A DNA stretch of 64,000 bases from Physcomitrium patens. Lineage: Eukaryota > Streptophyta > Bryopsida > Funariales > Funariaceae. Position numbers and translations under genes: made by a program. A model generated the notes under the pieces. That model was given only the letters and a program-made list of their open reading frames with translations. It ran no database searches and had not been told where the DNA came from. Below are positions 10,001-23,475 of this stretch, piece after piece; the first letter of the stretch is position 1; each line of letters opens with the position of its first letter. The stretch covers positions 9,436,538 through 9,500,537 of the forward strand of contig NC_037260.1 in assembly GCF_000002425.4 (NCBI RefSeq), in the 5' to 3' direction.

Positions 10001-13000
10001 TCTTAGAATTTGAGTGTGGCCTTTGTAAAGGCCAGCATATGTAGGTGCTGGATCCAAACAAATAATTATCCTTGCTTTTGTATGCTGACAGTGATGAAAA
10101 GTACCAAGAATTTCAAGTGAATTCTCAACTTCGTTACAAATGTGCTTCTTGTCGGGGTGAATGTTACAAGGTTTGTTCTCTCTGTCTAATATGTTCGGCC
10201 TTACTAGAAGATATAACCAAATCATCATTACTAGACATTAGCTTTTGTCAAAATACTTTGATAAAAATCTGTTTAATTGCATATGCTATCATGTGAATCA
10301 TGCTTATTTGTTTTTTTACCTGCAAAGACGTGGATGTTATAACTTTTAATTTATAATTATAAACGTTTAGGTCGCAGATTTAGACGATGCTGCAGTAGAG
10401 ATTTGGAGAAGAAAGGATATCAGAGATGCTACACAAATAGCAGAAATTCGAGCTGCTGCAGGTTTACCGTCTCCAGAGGAAATATTGAAGGCTTATCCAT
10501 CTTCTGACGAAGAGGATCGTGAGCGTGATAGTAGTGAAGTAGAAGAAGCTTCGAAAAGATCAGCCAAGAAGAAAGTAAAGAAGGCGCCACTTGGAACTGA
10601 GAGTCTGACTAAGAACAATAAAACGCCAAAAAGGGCAGCAATCAAAGATGGCTCAAAACCCAAGAGTACACCAAGTAAAGTGGATGGAGTGTCTGACAAA
10701 CCGATCCTTACTCTGTCAGCTGTAGATTCAAAAAAAACCACTATCCTCACGAAGAAGTTCAAGAAGGGTTCCACTAGTAAGATGTTGATTCTTCTCAAAT
10801 ACTAGAGGCTGGCGTTTTTTATGACTTGGAGCTCGAGATTGTTTCTTCCTCGTCTGCCTGGAGTGGTGGTTCTTGATCAATTAATGAGCTCACATTGGAG
10901 TGTTTTGGCGTAGGTGGAGATGGACTAGAGAAGACACTCCCAAACAAAGATCTTGTGTCCACCTTAAGTGCTGAGGACAAGGACGCAGATGAGATGAAGA
11001 AAATGGTTCCTCCCCCTGATGTTCACATTGGGTTGGAGTCTCTCAAAGATAAGAAGAGGAAGAGCGACAGTTCAAAGGAGAAAAGCTCCTCCACCAAAAG
11101 GAGACGGAGTTCAAAAGCTGGTGATCTGGACAGTGCCAAGAATCTTACTATACAGGATGATTCAGGGAAGGCTAAGAAGGTGAAAATATCAAATGGTCAA
11201 GAGGTCGCTGGTAGAGAAGATAAAAGCGAAGTTCCAACTACTAGCACCGAGATACCTTTGGCGCAAGAAGGTTTTCATGTATTTAATGGCAAGAGTACAA
11301 GAGAACGCGCATCTATCAAAGTGGCAAGGATAGAGGCCGACCTCGATTCAAAGTTGGCAAGGATTGAAGGTACTCGAATGCATACCAAGCGTGCATCTTG
11401 CCGTTTTAGCCTTTCCATGACCTTAGTAAATGTAAACCTTCGCAATGTGCGGGAGTAAAGAATTCTCATAATAGATAAAGAGTCACAACAATCGTATAGA
11501 GTTGTAAGTTTGTAACACTTATTGAGAACAGTTAATTACATAAGAAAACATGGGATTAAAGATTACAACATGAAGGAACCAAACTTCTTAGTCATCACTG
11601 TATTTGCAAACCAAAATCACGTTTGTTTGTATATACTATATCTAATTAAAACTAAAAAAGAAAAAAAAAAATGAAGTTGTATGTATATTGCTACTGTAGA
11701 TTGCTACTGTATGTTGAAAGGTATCGCTTATACTAAGAAATTTAACGAAAGAGGGTTTTGGAATTGATAACTCATCAGATAAAGTTTGACTAGTGCCATC
11801 TTGACTACTCCTTGTTCCACATTAATATAAGATTTGGGATGAGTTCATTGAAAATTCATGTAGTTTAAATATGATGATGTTTGAGTAATTGGTTTTTAGA
11901 GGAAAGCACGAAAGCGATGTTATCCAATATTTTAATATCTAAAAGCGATTAATCTGCTCTAAATATTTCCATGCGACATGAATATGGCTGTCATATACCA
12001 CTCATATGGATACATATAACATTATATTTTAATAATTATTATTTTATCTCTTAAATGTTATACAGAAAATTACAAACAAGTTGTTGATTCTACTATTGCT
12101 CTAAAAAAATGAATTATTTGATAACAAGGTGTGGAATCTGACAACTTATTGTAGTTTTGTTTGAAATTTTTATTGACTGAAATTTAAGGGGGGCTAGAGG
12201 ATCAACATTCATAACTTTTACATTTAACATATGCAAAAAGGAGACTAGCATGCGTCTGGCACGTGTGGAGGTGTCTTTGTTTAGTAGAACCTTCACAAAT
12301 AAGTTCTTGGTTTTAACTTACAATGGGGTCATGGTGGTTATGCTTAGAAGCAGCCAGCAGGCTGGAGCCTCAACTTGAAGTTGGTGCTACAGATAACTCT
12401 GAGGATGCTCAAGAGTCTCAACCAGGCCAATGTGGGTTCAACTTGCATTACTTCACAAATTTCATCTCTCTTTTTTATTCTTTTATTGATTTAAAAAGTA
12501 ATTTTCAGTTTTGGTTGTAGCAAATGTCGCTGTATAGTCGTTTAGCTCTTATTAATTTTTTGAATATTGCATTGTGAATCAACAGGTAGTTCTCCATTGC
12601 ATTGGGTTGGACACTCTGATAGTGTCCGGAGGCGGCGTATACCAAGCTCTAAATATCGTGATATGGACACTAGTGCGTGGCGTCATGGACGCATGAATAA
12701 GGATCTTTCCTCTGCACAAAATCCTGTACCAGAGATTGCTCAAACTTCTAACAAAGTGCAAACTTCTGAAGGTAACACACTCGCTCAAATCATTTCATCT
12801 GTTCCCGGTATTACAGATGCAATTTGAATTATCTTTATGATCTCTTTAAATGTGTACAGGTTTTTTTGTGTAAAGAACATGGAAAATCCTCGGGCTTAAG
12901 TTTAATGTAAGAGTCGTCATTGCTCAACATTGCAATATGGGCTCTCTTTTGTTCGTCAAATTCTTCCTCACAATTCAATAATACCGTCTACAGATTTTCA

Positions 13001-13809
13001 AACAGTGCACCAAGAAAAGTCACGTGATGTAGAAGACAATATTGATAATGATGATCTTTCAGAGGCTCCTCGAAAGCGACTTAAAGTGACGGATTTACCA
13101 GAGAAGAAGTCAGAAGGTTTGCTCTTGCATAGCTCTCCAGGAAGTGATAGTCCCGTTACAAGGCGTTTACGATTAAAAATTAAGAAACAACCTGCTAGGG
13201 AGGTTGTCATACCTACAACAAGCAAAGATAACAAGGCAAGTGAACATGATGGAGAGTTAGCAATAAAGGCCCATCAGACTTCGAAGAAAAAGCGCACTGC
13301 AACACCACAAAGAAATGCCGAAGGTTCCACACAAAGGCGACTTGCGATTGGAGATGCCACCGATGACGACAGTTGGATTTTACAACGTCTAGGCACAGAT
13401 GCAATTTCAAAGCGTGTTGAAGTTTTTTGGCCCATTGACAATATTTGGTATGTGTTTTTACATGGTTAGATTTTGGTTTAGATGTTTAAATCATCAAGTG
13501 TTGGTATCTTGATGCATGCTTAGCTAGTTCAAGGTTTAGATCTAGTGCGTCATTGTTCATTGTCGCATAGAAAGGTTATAATTTTATTTCCATTCTCGCC
13601 CAACAGTACTGGCACCATTTTTTCTACACTAAATTTATTCTAATTAGTCAACACATTATTTGTTTGAGTTTTTCAGGTACAAAGGTACCATAGTGGCTGT
13701 ATTTTCTACACAATTCTGTGTGGACTATGATGATGGTGATCAAGAAACTCTTGAATTCGGCAAAGAGAAAGTTCGGTTGCTCTCCACTACTAAAAAAATA
13801 GCTAGTTAG
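6748..13809 (+). CDS. PHD-finger and Tudor-domain chromatin protein (15 exons, 941 aa)
   Basis: Exons join in phase at 6748-6779, 7258-7612, 7821-8070, 8251-8300, 8555-8647, 8849-8937, 9172-9250, 9682-9764, 10092-10170, 10371-10776, 10914-11369, 12351-12431, 12586-12771, 12994-13447 and 13677-13809. The start MAFHTACLFTC joins RKICYCTLG across intron 1. Residues ~173-370 are a Cys/His zinc region of PHD type: CGLC, CQACRKQYHRKC, CGSCRVCE, MFCKRCDHAYHSSC, CDACGRLF, YCPICLK, VCCDVCEHWVHCECDG, CASCRGEC. Residues ~400-870 are Lys/Ser-rich and disordered with nuclear-localisation-like clusters (KRSAKKKVKK, KDKKRK, KRRRSSK). Residues ~886-935 (VEVFWPIDNIWYKGTIVAV through VDYDDGDQETLEF) are a Tudor-like fold. 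The family is plant RING/FYVE/PHD proteins; I recall an Arabidopsis relative at At3g52100. Inferred role: nuclear histone-mark reader. The exon 11-12 and 12-13 junctions are the least certain. Confidence 0.88.
7039..7080. repeat. Poly-T tract (42 T) in intron 1
   Basis: Homopolymer inside the first intron of the PHD-Tudor gene. It could be the reversed tail of a retroposed insertion or simple slippage; no flanking duplication is evident. Confidence 0.9.
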
Positions 13810-14310
13810 GTTTGTCTTAGTTTTTGGATAGACCCCATTGATACAAAACTTTAGAGTAGCTGCATAAAATAAATTTGTTTGCAAATGACTTTTAAGATTT
13901 TGTTGTAAGATTGGGAGCTTGCTAATTGGGAACACTTGGTTTTCTATCATTGACAATGCAAATATATCTTAACTAATTGTTAAAACTCAAAATATTTCTA
14001 ATCCCACTTCAAGCCTAGATTGTTATGATTTGATTATTATAATTTGAGTTTTATATTTGTAGTTTGTATTGTTTTAATTTAAATATGTATACAAGTGCCA
14101 ATTAATAGCTTCAAAACAAACATACAAAACAATTTCAGCAAAGTTGAGATTTTTTTTAAATGGAATTTAATTTAATTTACTTGTTTAGGAGAATTTGAAT
14201 AATTTTTTATTTATTTAAATTGAATGAACAATCAACCTAATTCATTAATTGTTATATGGATTTATATTTTTAATATTTTTTTAACAAATTTCAAAGTTTG
14301 AGTTATAGTC

Positions 14311-14352
<42 letters not shown>

Positions 14353-15615
14353 CTTAAATTCCTTTACAAATGTGATTTTTTATTGCTTATTGTCATGTGT
14401 TTCATATATAAAATAATTACATGTTCTTAAACAACTTTTAATTATTATATTAGATGTTGAGGTGCAACAACAATATTGAGTAAAACAAGTAAAACTAGCA
14501 AAAATTAAATCTAATAAAACCCTTAATTATAAATACTATAATTTTTTTTAAACCAATAGATCTAGAGTATTTCGATTACCAAAAATAAAGTCCATAGCAA
14601 CTAAATATACCACCTAGCATTACTTTATTTTTAAAAAATACAATTTATTTTTTAAATTATATAAATTGAATCATGCAAAGGAGATGCTAGGCTTCAATCA
14701 AAAAACATTAATCTTTTGAAAATGGTCCTTAAAATATATTTGATAAGAAGCAAACTTAAGCCAATCTTCAAAATAATCTCAAATTCTACACTTGCATGCA
14801 AGTGGGTTACCATTTTGTACATTCATTCACCTCTTAAAATGCCAAAAATGACAGTGTCAACTCCAAAATTTGGTCATATATCCTTCAACTAATAAAAAAG
14901 AAATCAATCATCAACTTTTGCACATTTTCTTCAACTAAGTACAAGTGAATTTGTCAATTTGTACCATTCTTCAACATCAATCTTGAAAACATTAACCAAT
15001 TTATTATCAAACAGAAAGAAAAAGAAAAAGAAAAAGAAAAAAAATACAATTCAATTCAATTCAATTCAATGTGGTGCAAATTTTTGCAATGAAGATATTG
15101 AAAAAAAACTCATTAAGACCAAGACTTTCAACAAGAACAGCCATGGCTGTATATATATATATATATATATACACCCCCACACACATATTTCTCCCATTGC
15201 AAAAACACGTGCACAAGCGCCCGCACATAAACAAACATGTGCCCTATTGTACAGTGCTTGTCAATCAGCACCTGAATTGGGTCTGTATGATTTTTCACAA
15301 TTAGGGTTTGTGGATTTCTGTTGAGTTTCTCAGGTATGTGAAGGTTGCTGCTCCATATTCTTTCTTTTGCCGAATTCTTTTTCAGTTTCTCGCAGAGGTT
15401 TTGAATGAATTTGTGGGTTTTTCGTGTTGTGGGTATTTTGATTGAGAATGGGTGTTGTAGAAGGAGTGTTGGTTAAGCAGATACTTGTAAACACAAATCT
15501 CTCTTGTGATTGTTGCACTGTCCACTTACGATTGGGTCTCTGATTCTGTGTCAATTGTGACGATACAATTGGAATGTGGAGGGATTAGACTGACTATGGT
15601 TTGCTAGTGTAGGCA
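13810..15615. other. 3' UTR and AT-rich intergenic DNA, then 5' leader of the next gene
   Basis: About 150 bp of 3' UTR-like sequence is followed by AT-rich DNA with (TA)n at ~14313-14346 and ~15150-15171 and an (AAAGA)n-like purine run near 15015-15041. From ~15180 the sequence becomes balanced and probably holds the promoter and 5' UTR of the gene at 15616. Confidence 0.5.
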
Positions 15616-17128
15616 ATGGCAGCTCTGGTACCCGCCTCCGGGAAGCCGATACTATCATTTGGAGACATGTTACGAGATCTATCAGATCGGCGGCCTGCGC
15701 CACCGCCAGACGCTGAGGAGCCTGATTCTCCAACTACGATTAAGCGGAAAAAAATCGCACAGTTACGACGGTTGTTCTATTTGAGTGATCCCCTGTTGTC
15801 AACCAAGGCGGGGTCTCCATCTAGGGGATTAGGTACTCCTATGATCCTTTTTCTGCTTTAGATAAAATGATGTCTTCGTTTATTTTCCTTGTTGTTATTT
15901 GTGGGTTTTAACAATGTTTTTCCTTGTTGTTATTTGTGGGTTTCATCGAGGATTTCTTAATTTCTTATAGGTCTCACCATTTGCAATCACTTTCAAGGAC
16001 AGCAAAGTGTTTCCAGAATTGAATGGTTAGGACTAAAGTTTTGCAGTTTGGTAACAATTGATTTAAGTTTTCTCGTGTCACTCAACAAGTTGACAAAAAA
16101 CAGTGTTGTCGCCTTCTAATCTCACCAATATGCTTTAGAGACACTTGACTCGTACAAGAATAAACGTTGTATGAGTTTGTGTGTCTTGCGCCACTTCTCC
16201 CTGTAATTCTTCAAATGTTGTGTGGCCTTCAGGCACGGGCTCGACTCAGTTCGAAAATCTTAATCTGGTGGATGCCTTTGAGGTCAACTTGTTTCCTTAA
16301 CTACTGCTCAGATGCACTCTTTCTTGTTGCAGAGTCTGTCGCTCAGAGTGTTATTAATTTGTAAAGGTTTTGCAAGAGTAGTATTTTTTTGACCTTGGAT
16401 AGCTTTTTCTATGACATTGTGATTGTCTAAAATGAAGTCATTGGTGTACATGTGGACAAATATTACTCGCTTGGTACACGCAATTGGAGTATGACGTGTT
16501 TTGAGACCAGAGATCGCCATGGGGTTATTAATTCATCCTTCTTCTTCCTTGTGCAGAAAGCTTACGCTGATCTGATTAAGGCACTGTCTGAAGGAGGAAA
16601 TGAGTGGATTGGCTTCTCCGAACAGGTGCACGCACATGAACTAACGGATTGTATGTTGTGATTTAGGTGCTGTTTTCTGTAAATCAATGTTTCTTAGAAA
16701 TATGAATTTTGTTTTGAGTAAGACATTTTCTTAACCTGAGCGTGTTTTTCTGCCACTCTATCTTACTATACTTGGTTCGCACAAATTGGTGCCACGGTTA
16801 TCGTACCAAGGATGATGAGGTATGGCGGGACGCAGAGCCTCCTACGTTACACATTGTGAGCTGTTGGTTTTTCTTGATAACACATTATTTGCCGCACTTG
16901 ATAAATTCTTATGTGAATCGTTCATGAATCTGATGAGTGTTTTTTTATCGGTGAATATTGTTCCAGTTGAGCAATGTGCTTCAAACAGCGAACCAGTTGA
17001 TTTCAACCGCCCAAAAGGAAACTAGGCCATTGGTGGATCGTATTCGATCGCTACAAGCACTTGTGGAGAGGGGGCAATCGGCACTTGCCATTGCAGAGAC
17101 GCGCATGTCTCAAACCTCACATTCATGA
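15616..17128 (+). CDS. Unrecognised conserved-looking small protein (4 exons, 165 aa)
   Basis: Exons 15616-15832, 16233-16282, 16557-16625 and 16967-17128 join in phase (1, 0, 0) and end at TGA. The protein begins MAALVPASGKPILSFGDMLR, followed by a Pro-rich stretch (RRPAPPPDAEEPDSP) and a basic helix KRKKIAQLRRLFYLSDPLL. The middle exons give TQFENLNLVDAFE and KAYADLIKALSEGGNEWIGF. The last exon is a heptad-like helix (LSNVLQTANQLISTAQKE, then LVDRIRSLQALVERGQSAL), so a coiled-coil partner role is plausible. I see no catalytic motif or membrane segment. A tiny extra exon in the last intron (for example after the AG at 16667) cannot be excluded. The gene lies head-to-tail with the PHD-Tudor gene. 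Confidence 0.7.
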
Positions 17129-18115
17129 TGTAGAATCAACAGCAGACCAGATGCAGTTATTTGTGCTCCCATCGAAATCTACTTTGTTTCTGGAAGAGGT
17201 TGTCAAGTTGTAATGTACCTAGTACACTGTGCAGTTAACTCAGGAAAGGTACAATATGCCTGGCCCAGGTTTAATGCAAAGCACCAAATTTGAGTGTGTC
17301 AAGGAAGGCACCTTCGGGCCCTTTTTAGCAGTGTTTTAACATTCTGAAAGGCTAAACCTTAACGCTAAAGCTATGTAAATACTTCCATTGAAGGGGTCAT
17401 GGTTCCATTACTGAGGCTATATTTACACCAGTATTCCTTCTGGGTTAACCAAGGAATGTTTCTGCTGCCAAAAGCCCCCTTGTATAACTTCGAATCTTTC
17501 GGTTCATGACTCGCAATTGTACATAATCTTGTGGTCAATACTGAGATAGGGATTTGTGATTCTCGATTTGTCTACGTACATTTACATTGAATTCTTCTAG
17601 AATGATATGAGAGGACAAGATTTCCACCGCGAAGTCCCTTTCTTCTGTAGTCCTTCAGTTGATGTGCTCCGAGAATGTTGTACTCTAGTGACTGGACTGG
17701 TGGGATGAACTGATTCTCACACCATAGTGGCACCTATATCTACCTTCAAGTAGAATATCTACCAGTATCGTTCTTCAAATTTTGTGCCCTTGGTTTGAAT
17801 GAATCAACTTGGTCCGATGTGTTCTTTTCAATTTTTTTGTCCAAGTTGTAGTGTAGGATCTATAGAGAGGTATAGGAATCTGTGCCAGATAGTTCACTGA
17901 AACTGGGCCCAAGCGACCCAACCACAGGTCCCACTAATAGATTTCATGCACACACTCTATAAGTTCTCTTTCTGTTTACGGAACTGCTAGTTTCAATTTT
18001 CAAGAGTTGCAACTATAATTCAGCAAAAGTTCAACTTGTGCCACGTGTCTTGGTTTTTTCCCCATGTGTCATTAAAGTGTTCAAAAATGAATTCTGGTGG
18101 AACTTCGTCACTATG
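17129..18115. other. 3' flank without visible gene
   Basis: Balanced-composition 3' UTR and downstream sequence of the 165-aa gene. I see no ORF, RNA gene or repeat of note. Confidence 0.5.
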
Positions 18116-18507
18116 ATTAATTGATTCCATTCAATGGAATTATAATCCTATAGATGTTGTCATATCCTGAATGTAGTTTCTTCCAAAGACCATTCTTTGG
18201 TGTTAAAGACCATTATGTTTCATTCAAGCCAAAGCTCCTACAAGATAATCCCTTGTAATAATATCCAAATGATATTAAATTCTCCAAATCATTTAGGTAG
18301 AGATTTGGAGAATAAGCATTGCCGCTAACCAAATGTGAATGGATTCACTGGAGTACTTGGCTTCCTTTCTAAAGCTTGAAGAAGAAAGCCACACCACTGC
18401 CATGTATGCATTGCCTTTAGACAATCACAGAACCTATACAAGACAGTCTCTAGGGTATTGGGGTAGAATGGACATGATGTGTCTATATTGGGGTTAATTT
18501 TGCCCCT
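18116..18507 (-). pseudogene. LINE retrotransposon C-terminal (zf-RVT) fossil
   Basis: One minus-strand frame reads continuously over ~130 codons with seven stops and no frameshift: RGKINPNIDTSCPF, ETVLYRFCDCLKAMHTWQW, then IIWILLQGIIL*ELWLE*N, VFNTKEWS and DYNSIEWN. This is the LINE zinc-finger-in-RT tail pattern (C-x2-C...ETxxH, CxxAxxxW, followed by IW-LLRG-LW-IW-ERN-xxF). The stops fall where Trp or Arg is expected, as TGG or CGA codons altered by C-to-T changes on one strand or the other. The upstream RT domain is not recognisable. Confidence 0.6.
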
Positions 18508-19334
18508 TCAATCATTGACTGTAACTGCTTTATGGTAAACACTTCACATAAAGGTCGCTTCTATTTGTGCATGGTGCTTGTGCTAGGTAGGTCTAGAATG
18601 GTTTGAGCTTCATTGTTTCAAAAGATGGAGCATGGATTTACAATAAAACAACTATATAATATATTCAACCAAAGGCTTAAGCACTTTGGACATAGAATAG
18701 GACTTAGTACAAGATAATACTATATTTAAAGTAGTTTTGATAGAAATCAGTTGGTGTATTGTGTAAATTATTGGATTCCCATCAAAACATCACTATTGAC
18801 AAAACAAGAAAGTGTTGTCTTTTAAACAAATTTGGCATTTTATCACCCATCTTCAAGTTTTTCACTTGAAATGTGAATTTATTCATTTTCTTTATCAATT
18901 CTATTATTAAAAATTTTAAAAATATTTTTAGTATCTCCAAGTATTTTACTTATGATATAAATTTTTGTAGTTATTTTTATTTTATTTTTTCGATTACATT
19001 ATTATATTATTCCAAATATACTTGTGATTTCTTCTTTTTTGATATATAAGATGAAGTGTCTTACCTATTATGGTGCTTATTGATTTGGTAAACTTAGCTT
19101 CAAACCTAGTAAGTTAGCTAGATGAAACTTCTATGGACTCTTTGATAGCAATAATTTACCAAACTAATGCTAGCATTGTATTTATTTAAAAGAACTTGTA
19201 TAAACTTATTAGAAATGTTTTTAAAATCTAAAGCTTATAAACATGTAAAAGACTACTAAACAAACCCATTAAAATTGTAATACAAGTAAAATAATATTTC
19301 ACATTTATAACTTTAAAATGGTATATATACATGG

Positions 19335-19339
<5 letters not shown>

Positions 19340-19379
<40 letters not shown>

Positions 19380-19427
19380 TTTATATATATACATACATAC
19401 ATACATACATACATACATACATACATA
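19340..19427. repeat. Compound (TA)n-(CATA)n microsatellite
   Basis: A (TA)n run at 19340-19378 passes through a short TATATATA spacer into about nine CATA units. Confidence 0.9.
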
Positions 19428-20447
19428 AATAGCCTTTTAATACATATTAGCTATAATATTCATTAATGATGTAATCTATAAGTAATAAGAAGCATAAAAG
19501 ACTTCATTGTGTGATTAATAAATTATCCAAATATAATTATATAAATTCTATAAGATTTAGGACAGTAACCTTAGTTGATTAATCAAAATTAGATAATAAT
19601 TCTAAATGAATGTACATAAAAATTAACCACAAGAAAAAAAAAATATTCTTTTTATTATCCTGAAAACATTGTCAATATCCTTCAATGTTTAATACTTGAT
19701 ATCATTGACTTTAAAATTGACCTTGATGTATAGTGACCTAAGTTTGATATTTAATGCTTTTATTGTGCATACACCACATAAACACACTAATTCAAACATT
19801 TAAGAATTATTTTACTGAAAAGATAATAATGAACTATTAATAGTAATATTCTTGAATTTGGTCTTTTAACATTGAAGATATCATATCTTAAATTTAGAAT
19901 TTATGCAACATAGTTATATTTAAGTTATATCATATATTATAAAGATCTTTTTTGGTATTTAGATATTTGATATTAGGATGATAATAAAATTAAATTGCTT
20001 ATCAATATATACTTTTTCAATTTATACAAACATAGTTTCTAATATAGCCTAGAGTATTATTTTTAAGAGTAAATTCATTAAACTAAGCATAAAAGATATA
20101 AAAATGATATTCTATTAACATGACTTCTATATTTAAAAAAAAAATCTCACGAAATTTTAGAATTCCTAGAAAAAAAAATATGAAAGTTAAATAAATATTT
20201 AAATAATATTAAATAATTCTTCTAAAAAAATAATTATATTGGTACAAATAAGTTTCTATTGTACAATGTTAAGATATAGAAACCTATTGATTGACTTGTT
20301 AAATCATTTATATAAAGAATTTAATTTTTAAATTTATCTTATAAGCTATAACTTCAATAATAATTAAAAAATAATTAATTAAGTTACAAAATAGAGTTTT
20401 AAAATTACAAAAGATTTATTAGTAGGCTTAGCATGGACTAGCATTAA

Positions 20448-20478
<31 letters not shown>
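20448..20478. repeat. (ATA)n microsatellite
   Basis: About ten AAT/ATA units. Confidence 0.9.
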
Positions 20479-20893
20479 GTAATTTTTATATGACCAAGTG
20501 TATTCATTTTTATTCAAAATATATACTTAGGAAAAAATTCATAATTTTAGGCCATTTTTCCATATTATATACAACAAAGATGCATAAGAGACAAACAATA
20601 ATAATTTACATAGTTATAAGACCAACATTAATACTATTAATGTCTATGCATTGCTTATATAAGCACAATTGGAATATACAAACTATTAAAACATGTCAAT
20701 CATATAGATTTGTTTTCACAACAAAGATTCAAGAAGAAAAAAAAAATCTTTATTCAGTTCAAAGACATCGAAAAGTATTTTTACAATCATCAACAAAATA
20801 AATGTATGTTTAGTTTTGTAGTTAGAATACTAATCTTATAGTCATAAAGAATAATTTTTATTATATATGACTACTAGGTCTATTAATTGTAGA

Positions 20894-20897
<4 letters not shown>

Positions 20898-20942
<45 letters not shown>
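20898..20942. repeat. (TA)n microsatellite
   Basis: About 22 TA units, one of the longest in the window. Confidence 0.9.
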
Positions 20943-20944
<2 letters not shown>

Positions 20945-23446
20945 TCTTATGCATATATAATTATTTTAAATGGATTTTTTCAATACCATTATTATAATTT
21001 AGTCATATGTTGTAGCAACCTAATTTATAAATTTTATGATAAACTTTTATTGCCATTAGAGAAATTTTTAAAAGTATTTTTCTTAGATATAATTACATAC
21101 TTGACTTGTCAAAAATTCTACTTTAAGAAAAAAATAACTATTTATTATGTAATATGATTTTTTATAATACATTGTAATTGATTTTCTATTAAGGTAAAAA
21201 ATTCTTTATTTCTTTAAAACAAATTTTGTTAATATACACAAGTACATTTCAAAATTTTAAAATAATTGTATCTTAAAATTAAAAAAATAATGTTTTTGGT
21301 ATAAAATATAACTCTATAGATATTAAAATAAGAAAATTGCATAGGAAGCAATAGTAAATAATTCTAGCCTTACATACCTTTTCAAAACAACACACAAACA
21401 TTAAGTTACAATTTCCTATGTTTGATACTATATTGAATATTTAGCCATATTATTGTATATAAAAATAATATGATATTATTTTTGTCCACAATAAAAGTAT
21501 AAAACTATAAAAAATGAAAAGAAAAAAAAATCGTATATACTAATGTAGAACAAAATTTGCTATTATACACAATAGTTATCTTTTTAATTACAAAATGTTA
21601 TTTTTAATTTTTTATCCATAATAGTCAATAGTCAAAACAAATCAGTAAGTGAAGAAATTTATCAATGTTAGGACATAAAATTAAATGATTGAATTCAATG
21701 TATTTTAAAATTAAGATCACATCTACCATGTGACATTGTTAATAAGATCTTTAGCTATTTGTCACAAGCAACATTGACTAACAAAACACTTTGAAGTTGG
21801 TCCAAAATATTCCAAAATATTCTTAACACTTAATTCCTAACTATCTCTCAAAGTGTCTCCAGCAAAGTCTCTACACTAATTCCAAAATATTCATTGTGCT
21901 AATATCTAGAATTGTTAATATTATTTAATTGCGTCTTTGTCCTCTTTTAAAAATCATACTTAACTTTTTAATTAAAATATGTTTAACAAAAATTATACAT
22001 ACAAAATGAATAATAATTAACTCTTCAAAAACAAATGCAAAAATTAAATTTAAAGAAATTTGTTGGCTTTTTAGATTGTTAAAGACTTGTATACCATAAC
22101 TACTTCCAATTATATATATATATATATATATATAGATATATATATCACAAACTCAAAATTTTACACCACCCAAAGTTTTAATTACACACAACAAAGAAAT
22201 GTGCTAGATTAGTGAGCATATTTTGAAGCAAGAGATTGTAAAAGTGACATAAGAGGGAGAATTTCAAAGGTTTTTTTTAGTAAGGGTTTTTACAATTTTT
22301 TAAATTAAATATTCTATTATAGACACAATTACTTAACAATCAATCTTAAATATAAAATTACTTTGTGTCACATTTTTTACTGCTAAGAAGTCATTTGAAA
22401 AGCAAAAGAATTTTTATCACTTGGTTGTTTAGTCAAGTGGGGGATGGAAAACAAAATGATATGATATTAGATAACTAGATATTTGTTGAAATTGGATTAC
22501 TTCTTATTCAGTTAGAGAATTTAATTTTGTTAAAATATCTGCAATCTGTAATCCATTTTAAATTATAGAAAAACAAAATTATTCACAAATGCATTTGTGC
22601 TATTTCAGAAACTTAAAATAAATCAATAAATAAACCATTAATTGGTCATTAATTGCCAATACAGGTACAGAATAAGAAAAAGAATAAGAAAAAGAATAAT
22701 GGCAACAAAATCATATGACAATTGGACCTTTAGTTGAATCTTGGTTGGATTGTGAAATGTTCAATGCAACTAGTATTTTTATTTCTCTTTATTAAAAACT
22801 TTTTTTTTGTTTTACCATACTCTATCAAAAACCTCCATGAATTTTTCACTTTTGAAATGAAGCAAAATGCTGTTTATTCTTCTGAATCAAATACCCACTC
22901 TCATGACGTAGTTGGGTTGCAAGCAACCATAGTCAATTCCAACTTTCTTACTTTCTTACTTTCATTCTTTACTTTAAAAGAATTAGTGTTACCTAACAAA
23001 TACTAACGATACACTCAAAGGAGCCACCTCTTTTATTTTATTAACAAATTGTACAACAATTATGTGTTCCATGTGTTGGATCATTGTTGGAAGCGAGAAT
23101 TGAGCATATTTATGGATGGGCTGGACAAGGGAGCCAACTAGAGTGCGCTAACATGGTGGTACCCATTGTACCCTAACACAGCAGCTCCCCACACTATTTG
23201 AAAGGCCCCATCCCCAGATGGATATGCTCCCACGCACACATGCTTCCAATGATTCCTCGGAAGGACATTTATGGATGAATAAATGTGGATGAATGTGCGA
23301 ATGGATGGGTCTGTATTTGGATGTGCGTGACAAGGCAACTTGGTAAGCTCGAACAATATTACGTTGTGATTTTGGCACCTAAGAAAATGGCCTCCTTTTT
23401 GTGTGCATCCCATCTATGTACAATGCGCAATGTGAATGCACTATCA

Positions 23447-23475
23447 AATTATTATTATTATTATTATTATTATTG
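23447..23475. repeat. (TTA)n microsatellite
   Basis: About nine TTA units at the edge of a less AT-rich island. Confidence 0.9.

Noticed and set aside
14959-15324. 121-codon frame with poly-Lys and poly-Tyr/Ile stretches
   Set aside because: Low-complexity translation of purine and (TA)n repeats.
20490-20801. 103-codon frame in the desert
   Set aside because: Composition-driven (Ile/Tyr/Lys rich), no motif, no splice context.
23138-23413. 91-codon minus-strand frame in a less AT-rich island
   Set aside because: Unrecognised, overlapping open frames in several phases; noted only as an island of unknown nature.
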